A stretch of 64,000 bases of DNA from JACRDG01 sp963760985 (GTDB taxonomy: Bacteria > Desulfobacterota > Desulfomonilia > Desulfomonilales > Desulfomonilaceae): contig CAVXFM010000005.1 in the NCBI GenBank assembly GCA_963760985.1, positions 62,001-126,000 of the forward strand, written 5' to 3'. Under the pieces are notes generated by a model. It ran no database searches, was not told the origin of the DNA, and saw nothing but the letters and a program-made list of their open reading frames with translations. How positions within the stretch are numbered: the first letter of the stretch is position 1; each line of letters starts with the position of its first letter. The position numbers were made by a program, and so were the translations under genes. Positions 47,246-59,009 of this stretch are shown piece after piece.

Positions 47246-50242
47246 ATGTGCAACACAGGACAAAAAAGAGGTGGCCGGAAGAGCGGGAGGCTGTATCTCT
47301 ACTGTCTTTCCGCCGCGTTTGCTCTGATTTGGTGGATCGTCCTTTCGGTCGGAGTCAGCGTGGAGGCTAGCGGCCGGCACAGGCACGGAGGCCATTCTTC
47401 GGGTGGAGGAATCGGCGTTGGGATTCGCATCAACATAGGCCCGGGACTGAGGATGCCGTCGGGATCTACGGAAGAGCCGGAGGCCCCGATAGAAGTCCCG
47501 TCTTGGGACGACACGTCCTCGGAGGAGGTTTCAAGACCATCCAGAGTCGAGCCGGTGGTGACAGGGCCCCCGCGCAAACTGGCTGAACGTCGCGTCCCTT
47601 ATTTGGCCGAGCTGGCAATGGACATTGACAGGACCCTTGTGGACCTTTCGCTCACGGACCCTGAGAACGCAGTCAAGTTGTACAAGGGCGCGTTTCTCAA
47701 AGCCAAGAACTCAAAGGACGTGCAAGGTCAGATAGAGGCACAGACGAACCTTGGGCACGTGTATTACCTGACCGCACAGTTGGAACGAGCCGGCGAGAAC
47801 TACCAACGAGCATTGGAGCAGCTTCGACAGCTTGGCAGACCTCAGCAGGAGGCAGTGGCGCTGAGGAATCTTGCCGCTACTTTTACCGCGTTCGCCGAAT
47901 ACAAGGATGCGGAAAAGCTCGGGCTCGAAGCGCTCCGCATATTCACAGACAGCAATAAAACTCGGGACGCTCAGATGGTCCTGAACAACATCGGGGTACT
48001 GGAAAAGAATCGTGGCCGTTTTGAGAAAGCAGTGACCATGTACGAGCGAGGTCTGGAACAAAATCCCGAACCTGACGGAACTCGTGTGCTGATCTCAAAA
48101 AACCTGGGCAACCTGTACCTTATGCGCGGGCAATTTTCAGAAGCGATAAAAGCCTATGAAGAGTCACTTCAGGAGTCCCAGAAGATTGGAGATTCGAAAG
48201 CGGAAGGAGCCGCGCGCATCCTTGAGGCACAGGCGTATGCCCGATGGGGCAAGCTCGATCAGGCGTTGGAGACCGGTCTGGCAGCTCTGCAAGGGCTTGC
48301 AAAAGCTGGTGCGCCCACGGACTGGGCCAAGAAGGTCATGGGAGATCTGTGCCTCGACGCTCGCAGACCCACGGAGGCTGAGCCGTATCTCAAGGAAGCG
48401 GACTATGATTCGTCCCTGGGGCGTTTGGCGCTCGTCCAGTCCGACCCTGAAACGGCCAAGAAGCATTATCAACAGCTCTTGAAAGCTGCGGAGAAGGAAG
48501 GCAACTTGGACGAACTTTTCACTGCTTACACCGGATTGGGCAAATCTTTCGAAGCGCTGAAAAGATATCGAGACGCGGAGAAGAACTACGCCAAGGCGTT
48601 TGAAATCACAGAAGAGATCCGATCGACCCTGCTTCTTTCAGAAAGACGGAACTTCTTTTGTCAGAAGATTAACGGATTTTCCAGGTGCGAGCCTGCCAAA
48701 GGGCTCGTTCGTGTGACCCTCAAGCAGCACAGGGGAGCGGAGAGCGTCTATCCGAGCGAGGCCACAAAAGCGAGGGAGTTTGCTGACAACCTATTTCTCC
48801 GGGCCAAAGGCCCACACTTCGACGTTCCTTGGAAAACCTGCGAAGATGAAATGGCGGTCAACGACAAGCTCGCTTCATTGCTGATCGGCTTGAACGTAAT
48901 ACCCAAGCCTCTTTACAATGAACGGTACGCTTACCTCACCACACAAATCAAACGAGCGGAATCCACGAAAAAGGCCTTTGTCCAGAAAATCTCGAAAGAG
49001 CACAAGGGCTATGCTTCAGTCAAATATCCCAAGCCAGTAACCCTTGCAAGAAGCGGCATCAGGAAGGGTGAATACGTGGTGCTTTTCGATATTGTGGGCG
49101 AGGGGGTGGCGGTCCGCCTCCTCAAGGGCAAGCACGTGGTTAAGGCTTCCTTGATCGAGTGGGATCCTGACGATTTCGAGCAAGCTGTCGAAAACTATCG
49201 CAAGCCATTCGAACAAGCGCGTTTGACGGCTTTTGATCCACAGGGAGCAGCGTCTTTGTACAAGAGGCTTTTGGAAGAAGTGATTAGCGAGGTGCCTCAG
49301 GGGCGGCCGATCACCATAATCCCGGATGGACTGCTCGCGCTGCTGCCGTTTGAAGCCCTCGTCACGGGCGGGACCGCGAGCTGGAGCAGAGCTGAGTGGG
49401 GCGATTATCCTCAGGGGCTCACGTACCTGGGAGACGTTCATCCAATCCTCTACTATCGATCACTTACGGCCTTGACTCTTTCGCGGACGCTCAGGCAATC
49501 GCCTAAGAAAGTCAGTCGGCTCCTCGTCGTAGCGGACCCCGTATTCTCGGTGACGGACGCAAGACTTCAGGGTGCTGTTCCTGAGGTAGAGTTGGCCAAG
49601 AAGGACGGGGACCGACAGACTATCCTCATGGCCGAGATTGCAGACGAGAGCGGCGGGTGCTTCAGACTGCGAAGATTGAGTGGCTCCGGCACGCTCGCCA
49701 AGAACCTGGCAAAGACTTACGGAGAAGCGTGTGACGTCTACACGGGGCTTGAAGCGACCAAGAGCAAACTCGTGAACGAGATCGCTCCCTCTCTCAGCAA
49801 CTATGGAGCAATTGTGTTCGCCACACACGGTTTTGCCGGCAATTCCATACCTGGAATCATGGAGCCGGTCATGGCCTTGACCATGACACCCCCTGGAACG
49901 GACGGCTTTGTCACCATGAGCGAAGTTGCTGGGTGGAAGATGGACGCTGACGTGGTGGCGCTCACCGCATGCAAAACCGGTGTAGGGGTCAGGCTCGCGG
50001 GCGAAGGTATTATGAGCATGGGCCGAGCGTTTCAATGCGCGGGGGCGAAGTCAGTGGCCATGAGCCTCTGGTCAGTCTCAGAAGAATCTTCAGTGCTCTT
50101 GATGGATGAGTTCTTTAGGAACCTTAAAGCTGGGAAAGGAAAGTTGGAATCGTGGACGACCGCTCGCGCGCACGTACGGAAATCCGGTTTTGACCATCCC
50201 TTTTTCTGGGCAGCGTTCGTGCTGGTCGGCGATGCCCAATAG
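47246..50242 (+). CDS. TPR-CHAT (caspase-like) exported protein
   Basis: An intact 998-residue protein. ATG 47246 has AGGGG upstream; a TTG at 47174 extends the same frame. A hydrophobic signal or anchor segment (~15-42) and a His/Gly/Pro-rich linker are followed by six or more TPR units (~130-440; TNLGHVYYLTAQLERAGENY; NLGNLYLMRGQFSEAIKAYE). A CHAT domain follows (~690-998) with ITIIPDGLLALLPFEAL, the catalytic His in IVFATHGFAG and the catalytic Cys in VALTACKTGVG. The ending SLWSVSEESSVLLMDEFF and HPFFWAAFVLVGD is typical. CHAT proteins are caspase-like proteases or scaffolds in stress and defence systems. This one appears to face the periplasm, so a defence role is uncertain. Confidence 0.88.
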   Translation: MCNTGQKRGGRKSGRLYLYCLSAAFALIWWIVLSVGVSVEASGRHRHGGHSSGGGIGVGIRINIGPGLRMPSGSTEEPEAPIEVPSWDDTSSEEVSRPSRVEPVVTGPPRKLAERRVPYLAELAMDIDRTLVDLSLTDPENAVKLYKGAFLKAKNSKDVQGQIEAQTNLGHVYYLTAQLERAGENYQRALEQLRQLGRPQQEAVALRNLAATFTAFAEYKDAEKLGLEALRIFTDSNKTRDAQMVLNNIGVLEKNRGRFEKAVTMYERGLEQNPEPDGTRVLISKNLGNLYLMRGQFSEAIKAYEESLQESQKIGDSKAEGAARILEAQAYARWGKLDQALETGLAALQGLAKAGAPTDWAKKVMGDLCLDARRPTEAEPYLKEADYDSSLGRLALVQSDPETAKKHYQQLLKAAEKEGNLDELFTAYTGLGKSFEALKRYRDAEKNYAKAFEITEEIRSTLLLSERRNFFCQKINGFSRCEPAKGLVRVTLKQHRGAESVYPSEATKAREFADNLFLRAKGPHFDVPWKTCEDEMAVNDKLASLLIGLNVIPKPLYNERYAYLTTQIKRAESTKKAFVQKISKEHKGYASVKYPKPVTLARSGIRKGEYVVLFDIVGEGVAVRLLKGKHVVKASLIEWDPDDFEQAVENYRKPFEQARLTAFDPQGAASLYKRLLEEVISEVPQGRPITIIPDGLLALLPFEALVTGGTASWSRAEWGDYPQGLTYLGDVHPILYYRSLTALTLSRTLRQSPKKVSRLLVVADPVFSVTDARLQGAVPEVELAKKDGDRQTILMAEIADESGGCFRLRRLSGSGTLAKNLAKTYGEACDVYTGLEATKSKLVNEIAPSLSNYGAIVFATHGFAGNSIPGIMEPVMALTMTPPGTDGFVTMSEVAGWKMDADVVALTACKTGVGVRLAGEGIMSMGRAFQCAGAKSVAMSLWSVSEESSVLLMDEFFRNLKAGKGKLESWTTARAHVRKSGFDHPFFWAAFVLVGDAQ

Positions 50243-50578
50243 GCGTGCTACGAAGCCCGCTTCGCACACGCGGGGGCATGATCAAGGGGGACATCTGCGG
50301 TCGGCAGACCCAGCAAACGACTCACCGCAGAATACGGTGGTGGATTATGGGTACAGGGTCGAACTTGACAGAAGGGCTTAGGTGAAGTATCCTCAACCCG
50401 TGAACATAAGAGGATTTTTGGAAACGTGGCGACGGTTTTGCCCGTGCTGCCTTTGGTAAGAGGTCATGCGACGCCAGTTCCGGGGACCGGGGACCACGTG
50501 GTACAAGGTACATTGGCATTAACATCCCAAAATGGCCAAGGCTCTGCGTAATTCCACTGACCAGGAGGTGAGGCGACA
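50243..50578. other. Intergenic, nothing recognised
   Basis: 336 bases between the CHAT gene and the PhoU-like gene. No gene, clear terminator or promoter is visible. Confidence 0.4.
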
Positions 50579-51295
50579 ATGACAACAGACAACCTCTTTT
50601 TCAATCCTTTTCGTATCATCAGTCCCCGGCTCGATGCCGAGGCGTCCAGACTGACTGAGATGTTCGAGTCTCCGCCCAAGGAAGTGACATCTGCGGAAGA
50701 GGGGTTACTCGTGATGACGGGAAAGCTGATCGAGTTAGCCGGCCTGATACGGAAGGCACTGGTTCTCGCTGATGCGGTTACCCTTGACCGATGCAGCAAA
50801 CTGGCGAGAGACATTCGGGAAGAGGAGAAAGAACTCACTGAGCACCTTGTGAACGTGCCAAAGGGGACATCAGACGCGATGCTCAAGGCGGTAATCCTCT
50901 ATCCCGGTCACCTTGAGAGAGCTGGCGACTTCCTCGAAAGCCTCATAAACGTCAGCCGCAGCAAGGCCGAGAGTGCACTCCCTTTCAGTGACAAAGTAAA
51001 CAAAGACCTGGACGAACTGTTCGGGCTCTTTGTGGAAATGCTCAAGAACTTCCGCGATGCCCTCGTAACCCGCAACCGCGTCCTACTGGAAACCATCATC
51101 AACCAGGAAGATCGGCTCGGCCAGATGGTCGTCGACTTGGGCCTTGCTCACGAGGACCGGTTGCTCGCGTGCCAGTGCTCTCCCAAAGCCTCGCCCATTT
51201 ACTTGGCCGTTCTGTATGCAATAAGAAACGCGAGCCACCACTTCAAGGTAGTGAGCGAGAGTCTCCTTAACTTGTCAGCAATGCAGAAGATCTAG
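50579..51295 (+). CDS. PhoU-like helical protein
   Basis: A 238-residue, all-helical protein. ATG 50579 has GGAGGTGAGGCGAC upstream. Two PhoU-like three-helix repeats can be seen. The first (~50-125) contains DRCSKLARDIREEEKELTEHLV and ILYPGHLERAGDFLESLINV, which carries the E-R-x-G-D pattern. The second (~135-225) contains NRVLLETIINQEDRLGQMVVD. PhoU proteins bind metal at such E/D motifs and restrain phosphate uptake or signalling. No pst or pho genes adjoin it, so it could alternatively be a regulator of a Na/Pi-type transporter encoded elsewhere. Confidence 0.72.
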   Translation: MTTDNLFFNPFRIISPRLDAEASRLTEMFESPPKEVTSAEEGLLVMTGKLIELAGLIRKALVLADAVTLDRCSKLARDIREEEKELTEHLVNVPKGTSDAMLKAVILYPGHLERAGDFLESLINVSRSKAESALPFSDKVNKDLDELFGLFVEMLKNFRDALVTRNRVLLETIINQEDRLGQMVVDLGLAHEDRLLACQCSPKASPIYLAVLYAIRNASHHFKVVSESLLNLSAMQKI

Positions 51296-52091
51296 GAGGA
51301 GAACCGGTGCTGCGATCTTGAAGTTCCCTCTGAAGAAGAGCATTCGCGCCTTGGGGACTACCCGATCTCCTCTCATCCGTAGACTTCTCCTCATGCTACG
51401 CACCACAAGGTTTGGGCAAGAGCCTAACCTCGTACCTGATCACGGGCCAGGCAAAGTCTTTTCCCGAAGAGCAACCTCAGGAAGGCTTGGCTCGGATTCA
51501 CTGGTAATCGGTCAGGGACGCCTCTCCAAAACCCGCCGAATGGATGGAGTCTTGTTCTCGGCCCCCTATATCAGCGGGGGAAATATCGTCCCTCGCTTGC
51601 TCCCACCTTCTTTTGAGGTGAGTGACCTTGTGTTCCAATTCCGTTTTTCGAGGTTCCCATATTGTTTGGCACTCAGTGCTGAGTTTGTTGATTCTATGCC
51701 CTGGCTCGTCGACGATCATGTGTAATTCGTTGACCTGAGGAAACAAATCTCCACTACGAGCGACGCAGAGCCGTCGAATCTTCGTTCAGGGGCCCCCCGG
51801 CACCTTTCACAAGCTCGAGCCATTCGCTCAGAAACTTCTGGCAGCGGCCACAATCCTTATTATGGCTTGCTATGTGTTTTCGGCTCCGATTCTGTGACCG
51901 ACAAACTCTAAGGGCCTCAAGACAAGGCAGCGTTTCAGATTGTATTGAAACGCCGCCCTCATATGTTGCCAATAGTCTTCGTGAGCGTTCAAGACACCCG
52001 TCAATTCGCGGCGGCTATCGCCTTCTGATCATCCGATTTGCCGTTCAGAATACACTTCAGAATCCCTCGAAGGCGTTTATGCTCCGATCAA
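51296..52091. other. Gene-poor region with a possible zinc-finger ORF
   Basis: Apart from the minus-strand frame at 51754-51972 nothing is convincing. The minus-strand frame 51498-51746 (helical, MFPQVNELHMIVDEPG...) might be a separate small gene or its frameshifted continuation. The plus-strand frame 51318-51725 is probably spurious. Confidence 0.35.
51754..51972 (-). CDS. Possible small zinc-finger (HxxxCxxC) protein
   Basis: A 72-residue frame from a TTG at 51972 without a good ribosome site. It contains SHNKDCGRCQKFLSEWLEL, in which HNKDCGRC matches the H-x3-C-x2-C pattern of anti-sigma-type zinc fingers, preceded by a basic RSQNRSRKH. It ends PLNEDSTALRRS, shared with the peptide at 39327. 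No sigma factor gene is adjacent. It may be a truncated or frameshifted anti-sigma-like gene. Confidence 0.4.
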   Translation of the reverse strand: MATYEGGVSIQSETLPCLEALRVCRSQNRSRKHIASHNKDCGRCQKFLSEWLELVKGAGGPLNEDSTALRRS

Positions 52092-54299
<2,208 letters not shown>

Positions 54300-54395
54300 C
54301 AAGTTTCCTCCTTTGTTGTCCGAATTTATGTCGGTCTGTTCGCTCCGGCGATTTGAAACCTCCTTTGGCTTGTTTGAATCCGTGGAAGAAACTAA

Positions 54396-54428
54396 ATAGG
54401 AACTCATCCTATCTGGGTATAGTACCCA
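54396..54428. promoter_or_regulatory. Twin inverted repeats upstream of katG
   Basis: ATAGGA-ACTCA-TCCTAT (54396-54412) is followed directly by TGGGTA-TAG-TACCCA (54414-54428), both perfect. They lie about 100-130 bases upstream of the katG start and between it and perR. They are candidate binding sites for the PerR-type repressor, although neither matches the AT-rich Bacillus Per box. Confidence 0.55.
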
Positions 54429-54555
54429 TCAGAATGCTGCCAGTCAAGGGCGATTATGGGCAGTCTCACCATGGAGGGCAGAAACGCCGCAAAAAGGAGC
54501 CACATGGGGGACCAGAACTAGCGGAAGTCGCTCATTCGGAAATTGCAACGAAGAA

Positions 54556-55092
54556 TTATGGTCTCTTGCTCTTTGAAGAGCATTTGGAACATACCCCCAC
54601 GATTTGCACATGCTTTGCTTCAGCATGCCCCCACCTCTCTATTCCAGGCGGAGGCTTCAGATCTTCGAAATCAGGCCAATAGAAATCCGTGAGATTTCTG
54701 CACACAGTGCAAATCAGGTGGTGGTGAATCTTGAGGTTTGGATCGAAGCGTGTTTTGTCAACAACCTGGACTCGTCCGATGAGTCCGTAGCTTTCGAGCG
54801 CAGTAAGGGTCCTATAAATAGTATCAAGGGAGATGGACGGGAGGCGATCCCTTACCCTCCTGTAAATGTCCTCGGCAGATGGATGATCGTCGGCTTTCAT
54901 TACTTCAAGAAAGATCTCGAATCGCTGCGGGGTAAACTTGATTCCTCGATCTTTGCAGACTCTTCTAAAAGCATCAAATTCGTGTTCCAGCAATTCACGC
55001 TTTTTCTCGTCTTTCACCTTGGTTCTCTTCTTGGCGAGGAGGTTTTCTTCATTACTAACAGGCTGTTGCGGAACGCAATGCTTTCCCGACAA
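54556..55092 (-). CDS. perR: Fur-family peroxide regulator, PerR type
   Basis: Up to 178 residues from a TTG at 55092; a GTG about 28 codons later (VKDEKKRELLEHEF) is a plausible shorter start. Winged helix: GIKFTPQRFEIFLEVMKADDHPSAEDIYRRV and SISLDTIYRTLTALESYGLIGRV. The metal-sensing part has TRFDPNLKIHHHLICTVCRNLTDF, with Asp where PerR (not Fur) has it. The structural Zn site is CTVC plus CSKC near the end. It represses katG until peroxide oxidises the metal-binding histidines (family knowledge). Encoded directly upstream of katG on the same strand. Confidence 0.87.
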   Translation of the reverse strand: MSGKHCVPQQPVSNEENLLAKKRTKVKDEKKRELLEHEFDAFRRVCKDRGIKFTPQRFEIFLEVMKADDHPSAEDIYRRVRDRLPSISLDTIYRTLTALESYGLIGRVQVVDKTRFDPNLKIHHHLICTVCRNLTDFYWPDFEDLKPPPGIERWGHAEAKHVQIVGVCSKCSSKSKRP

Positions 55093-55828
55093 CGTGCCAC
55101 GATGGGGCCGGTTGGCGCCAATCCACGAAGACAGACCCAGCCGAACCCCAGGTATGTCAGGCTGATAGGAGCCTGCCCGAGACGTGGAACCGATTGTCGG
55201 GGCAAACGCGTAACACGATTCGAACCCTGCATGGGGTTCCGCTACAGGCTCCTAGGCAATCACACTTGAGTCACTAAGTCAAGCACAGGTTGAGAACGGC
55301 TGTTCAACTGTAAGCGTCTCAAATCAGAAGGCGATCGACGCATCACACCTTGTCGGATCGGTAGCCGCAATTGAAGGGCATGGAGACGGGAAGATGGAGT
55401 CGGAAAAGGGGAGGTCAGCAATTGATTGTGCTGCCCGTACGAGACAATCTATCGTGTGAATTTCACGCGATTACAGACAAATTTCCAGGCATTTTCAGGG
55501 GCGTTTGTGGAAAATCGCACGGAAACCGGCAATAAGCCGCTCCCGGCATAGCCTGGTACGGGGAAATCAGGCGTCCCGAACACGGACTGAGAAAATCTTC
55601 AGGGCAATAGCGTCATCTGGCTTCGTCTCTTTCGAGCGCGCTTTCGATTCGGTCGCTTCCCGGCTCTGGCGTACGAGATACACGGTCAAAGCTTCGCATC
55701 GATCGAATATCAGGCCGGCCAGTGGACGCAGACGGTCGCTTACCGAGGTTCCTTGGAACTGGCTTCTGATATTCCATCCCTCAGTCTTTGCCGTCGTAGT
55801 ATTCCACCACGAAGTCGGTCATAGCATG
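55093..55828. other. Intergenic, nothing recognised
   Basis: 736 bases with no supported gene. A GGTTCGAATC-like string near 55212-55225 recalls a tRNA T-loop but has no matching stem. Confidence 0.4.
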
Positions 55829-56185
55829 CTATCCGGACTGCGCGTATCGGCTGTCAAAGAATTGGAGCCCAGCTCTTGACTCGTGGGTCCACTGTTGTCC
55901 GTCGAACATGTCGACCGTGCCTGTTCCATCGGCTACCCTGATTTCGAGTATGGGCACATCCACCCAGGTCTGGCAGGGGTCGATGCTATAGTGCCACATT
56001 CCTTGTCCGTACGCATACCAGATGCCCGTGGATGCATCCCGGTACACCTCGTTCCCGGGCATCGTCACCCAGCGTTCGCCTGTTTCCGGCGCTTTCAGCC
56101 GTGCTCCTTCGCCGTAGTTTTCGAGCCACACCTCGGCTCCGTCGTCGTATACGATGTGGATGGGGCTCCTTTCGTTGAAGGACAT
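55829..56185 (-). CDS. Small beta-rich protein, unknown
   Basis: A 118-residue protein from ATG 56185 (MSFNERSPIHIVYDDGAEV) with GGGGGGGACGC-like purines upstream. It is rich in Trp, Tyr, Asp and Gly with alternating beta strands (VWLENYGEGARL; IWYAYGQGMWHYSI; ILEIRVADGTGTVDMFDGQQW), no signal peptide and one Cys. It looks like a genuine small globular protein of unknown function. It lies downstream of the two ankyrin genes on the same strand. Confidence 0.55.
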   Translation of the reverse strand: MSFNERSPIHIVYDDGAEVWLENYGEGARLKAPETGERWVTMPGNEVYRDASTGIWYAYGQGMWHYSIDPCQTWVDVPILEIRVADGTGTVDMFDGQQWTHESRAGLQFFDSRYAQSG

Positions 56186-56330
56186 TTGATTTGCGTCCCC
56201 CCCAAGCCTTTTGAAAGTCTCCGGCCTGCAAAGTCAGATTAATTGCGTTGTAACGAGTGATTTCTCGGTCAGGCGTTTCGCATCCACTCGTCTGTTAGGA
56301 ATGGAAGCATCTCTTTTCTCGCAAGGACGA

Positions 56331-57204
56331 TCATTTCGCACCGTGGGCTCGGAGGACATTCGCCGTCGCATGGTTCCCAATTGCTAGAGCGTAATTCAGA
56401 GGTGTCATTCCATTTACAGTATCCTTCGCGTTGACATCGGCGCCTGCACTCAAGAGCGAATTTACTGATTCTGCGCATCCAAACAGGGCGGCCCAATGCA
56501 AAGGGGTGCCGCCTTTCTTATCCCTTGCATTGACATCCGCTCCTGCATCCAGAAGAGCCTTTAGCACCCCGGGGGAATAGTTAATCCCAGCCCAGAACAA
56601 CGACGTGCGACCATGGTTATCTCTTGTATCAACATCGGCTCCTCGCGAGAGAAGGACTCGGTACTGCGCGGGCATGTGCCGTGACGACCGCTCTCAACAA
56701 CGGGAAGAAACCGCCAGTAGTCCTCGCATACACATCAGCCCCATTGGACAGAAGGATCTTGATCACATCAGGCTGTCCATTAGCGCAGGCCATATGCAGT
56801 GGGGTGTAGCCCGCGGGATTCTTGGCGTTCACGCCGACCTCGTGAGCGAGGAGGACCTTCACCACAGCAGCGTGCCCATATTGGCAAGCCAGATGTAACG
56901 GTGTGAAGCCAAACGCGTCACGGGCTTCAGGCGCTGCGCCTTGCCGAAGCAGAGCCTCCACCTCGTCAGCATGACCGTTCTTACAAGCCATATGCAACGG
57001 TGTGCGGCCAAACTCTCCCTTGGCGCCGAGACACTCTGTTCCTTGAGGATTCTGCCCCGGTGCCTTCAGCTCACCGTTGACCGTACCAGCAAGCGCCGAG
57101 CTATTGATCACGCCCTGGCAATGGACCCCATCGGCGAGGAAGACAAGGGTCGAAGTAAGACACGAGAATAGTATAACCATAGTGTGCCTAAGACCGTCGG
57201 TCAT
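56331..57204 (-). CDS. Exported ankyrin-repeat protein, one frameshift
   Basis: About 290 residues after removing one extra base near 56680. ATG 57204 (MTDGLRHTMVILF) has GCGAGG upstream; residues 1-30 are a signal peptide. About seven ankyrin repeats follow, each with a version of G-x-TPLHxACxxGHxxVVxxLLxxGA. Examples are FGRTPLHMACKNGH, GYTPLHMACANGQ, KKGGTPLHWAALFG and GMTPLNYALAIGN. It is tandem with, and 22 bases downstream of, a larger ankyrin gene of the same kind, which suggests duplication. Periplasmic ankyrin proteins usually act as binding scaffolds; the partner is not evident here. Confidence 0.82.
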
Positions 57205-57226
57205 CACGAACCTCGCTGAATTGAGC

Positions 57227-58456
57227 CTATTCCGTTGCCCCATGAGCTTTGAGAAGATCTACTATTTCCGTATATCCGCTCTTCAGGGCCCATCCCAGGG
57301 CTGTTTTCTGATACTTACTGTCCCTCGCATTAATGTCCGCCCCAGCGCTCAGCAGGAGCTCGATCACCTTTGTGAGGTCAGGCGGATGCTCTGAATCGTG
57401 GCGACGCCAGTCCAGAGACCCCATTCCTGCGGCTGCGATGAGAGGTGTCATGTCGTCGTGGGCCTTGGCATTGACGTTGGCGCCATTAGAGAGGAGCAGC
57501 TTTACCACATCGCCATGAACCGTGGAACAGGCACGATGCAAAGGAGTCTGGCCTCGCTCATCCCGTGCATCGACCTCTGCCCTGGCCGCCAAAAGTAATT
57601 GCACAGCTTTTGTGTTGCCTTCCCCTGCGGCATAGTGCAGAGCGGTCGAGCCATTGCTGGCCTTGACATTCACTGCTGCTCCGTGGCCTAGTAGAATTCT
57701 CAGCGCTGGTGTCCTCCCATTCCTCGCTGCCCACATGAGAGGCGTGAGACCTGCTGGATCCCTGGCATCAATGTCCGCTCCAGCTGTGAGGAGGATTTCC
57801 ATGGCTTCAGGATCGCGACAATAGAAAGAAGCAGCCTCATGTAGGGCAGTCGTCCCTCGCGGATTTCTATTATTCACATCGGCCCCAGCGGCCAGAAGGA
57901 CCTTGATGCACTCGCAATGGCAGTTCTGGGCAGCAAATCGCAATGGGGTCATGGAGCTTTTGTTCCTGGTGTCGATTTCAGCTCCTGCAGCGACGAGGAC
58001 TCTCACGACTTCCGGGTGACCACGGGATGCGGCATGCAAGGCCGTGTCGCCAAGGGGGGACTTTGCGTTCACGTCTGCGCCGGCATCGATGAGAAGTCTC
58101 ACTGCATCGATGGCACCGTAATCTGAAGCCCAGAATAGAGCCGTCCAGCCGTGTCTATCCCGTCCTTGAGGATTCGCACCCCGAGCAAGCAGGAATTCCA
58201 CAACTTGCATGTGACAGCGTCTTGAAGCGGCCATAAGGGGCGTAACGCCGTGATCATCCCGAGCTTCTACATCCGCTCCTCTGGAAAGAAGGTCTTTCAC
58301 TTCAGGCAGATCGCCCTTTTCGGCAGCGTCAATGAGCTGGGCATTCATTCCGGCAGAGACAGCAGGCTGAGAGCCTGCCAGGGCGAGCATTATCGTGAGA
58401 CCGCCTATAGCCACGATCTGTCGAATGTGCATCCGTTGAATCACGAGCAACCTCAT
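57227..58456 (-). CDS. Exported ankyrin-repeat protein
   Basis: An intact protein of 409 residues from ATG 58456; a second ATG at 58432 begins the same signal peptide more tightly (MHIRQIVAIGGLTIMLALAG...AVSAG). Ten to eleven ankyrin units of ~33 residues fill the mature part (DDHGVTPLMAASRRCHMQVVEFLLARGA; GDTALHAASRGHPEVVRVL; GQTPLHRACSTVHGDVVKLLLSNGA). One degenerate unit carries an insertion (SLDWRRHDSEHPPDLTKV). It forms an operon with the next ankyrin gene. A protective or scaffold role in the periplasm near KatG is possible; some ankyrin proteins support catalases. Confidence 0.88.
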   Translation of the reverse strand: MRLLVIQRMHIRQIVAIGGLTIMLALAGSQPAVSAGMNAQLIDAAEKGDLPEVKDLLSRGADVEARDDHGVTPLMAASRRCHMQVVEFLLARGANPQGRDRHGWTALFWASDYGAIDAVRLLIDAGADVNAKSPLGDTALHAASRGHPEVVRVLVAAGAEIDTRNKSSMTPLRFAAQNCHCECIKVLLAAGADVNNRNPRGTTALHEAASFYCRDPEAMEILLTAGADIDARDPAGLTPLMWAARNGRTPALRILLGHGAAVNVKASNGSTALHYAAGEGNTKAVQLLLAARAEVDARDERGQTPLHRACSTVHGDVVKLLLSNGANVNAKAHDDMTPLIAAAGMGSLDWRRHDSEHPPDLTKVIELLLSAGADINARDSKYQKTALGWALKSGYTEIVDLLKAHGATE

Positions 58457-58562
58457 TTCCCATGAGTCGGAAGTTCGGCAGCCTCAAAGCGATCACTATT
58501 CGGAGTCGCATCGGTGCCTATTACCGTCGCTGCGTTCGGCTGCCAGGCCATACGTTCTCGGG

Positions 58563-58581
58563 ATGGACACAAAATGGACAC
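58563..58581. repeat. Direct repeat next to the tRNA scar
   Basis: ATGGACAC occurs twice 11 bases apart (58563-58570 and 58574-58581), close to the 3' end of the tRNA fragment. Short direct repeats of this form often mark arm or core sites for tyrosine recombinases. Confidence 0.4.
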
Positions 58582-58593
58582 AGTGGTGCCCCT

Positions 58594-58635
58594 AAAAAGA
58601 AAAACCGCCTGACTCGGCTATGCTCAAGCAGGCGG
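58594..58635 (-). terminator. Terminator following the tRNA-Arg fragment
   Basis: On the minus strand CCGCCTG and CAGGCGG (58605-58635) form a stem, followed by a T-rich run (A run at 58594-58604 on the plus strand). It lies 17 bases after the CCA end and looks like the native terminator of the tRNA gene. Confidence 0.85.
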
Positions 58636-58651
58636 ATTATCGGAGTTTTTG

Positions 58652-58701
<50 letters not shown>

Positions 58702-59009
58702 AAAATTGGTAGATTCACACAACATTCGCTCTGCTTTCTCCTTTGATTTCATTCCCTTCTGAGACGGCAAGAGTCATGCCAAGACATTTGAGACCGAAAA
58801 AAAGTAACAAAATGGAAACAAGCAGTAGGCACAAAACCTCACGTAAGCGCCTCCCCGATGGGACCCAGAAGTGTGTAAAAATTGCGCATGACTGGGGGGC
58901 TGTCCCTCACCAGCGTCCCTCTTGATGTGCGGAATCGCACTCTCTTGTATGATTGACCGATTTGCAGCCCCCCCTACATGCACCACTCATTTACCACTGT
59001 GAAGAGATA

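Noticed and set aside
51318..51725. 135-codon plus-strand frame after the PhoU-like gene
   Set aside because: No motif or conserved composition; the minus strand is at least as plausible.
55205..55235. tRNA-like T-loop string (GGTTCGAATC on the minus strand)
   Set aside because: Flanking bases do not form a T stem, and no acceptor or anticodon arm is present.
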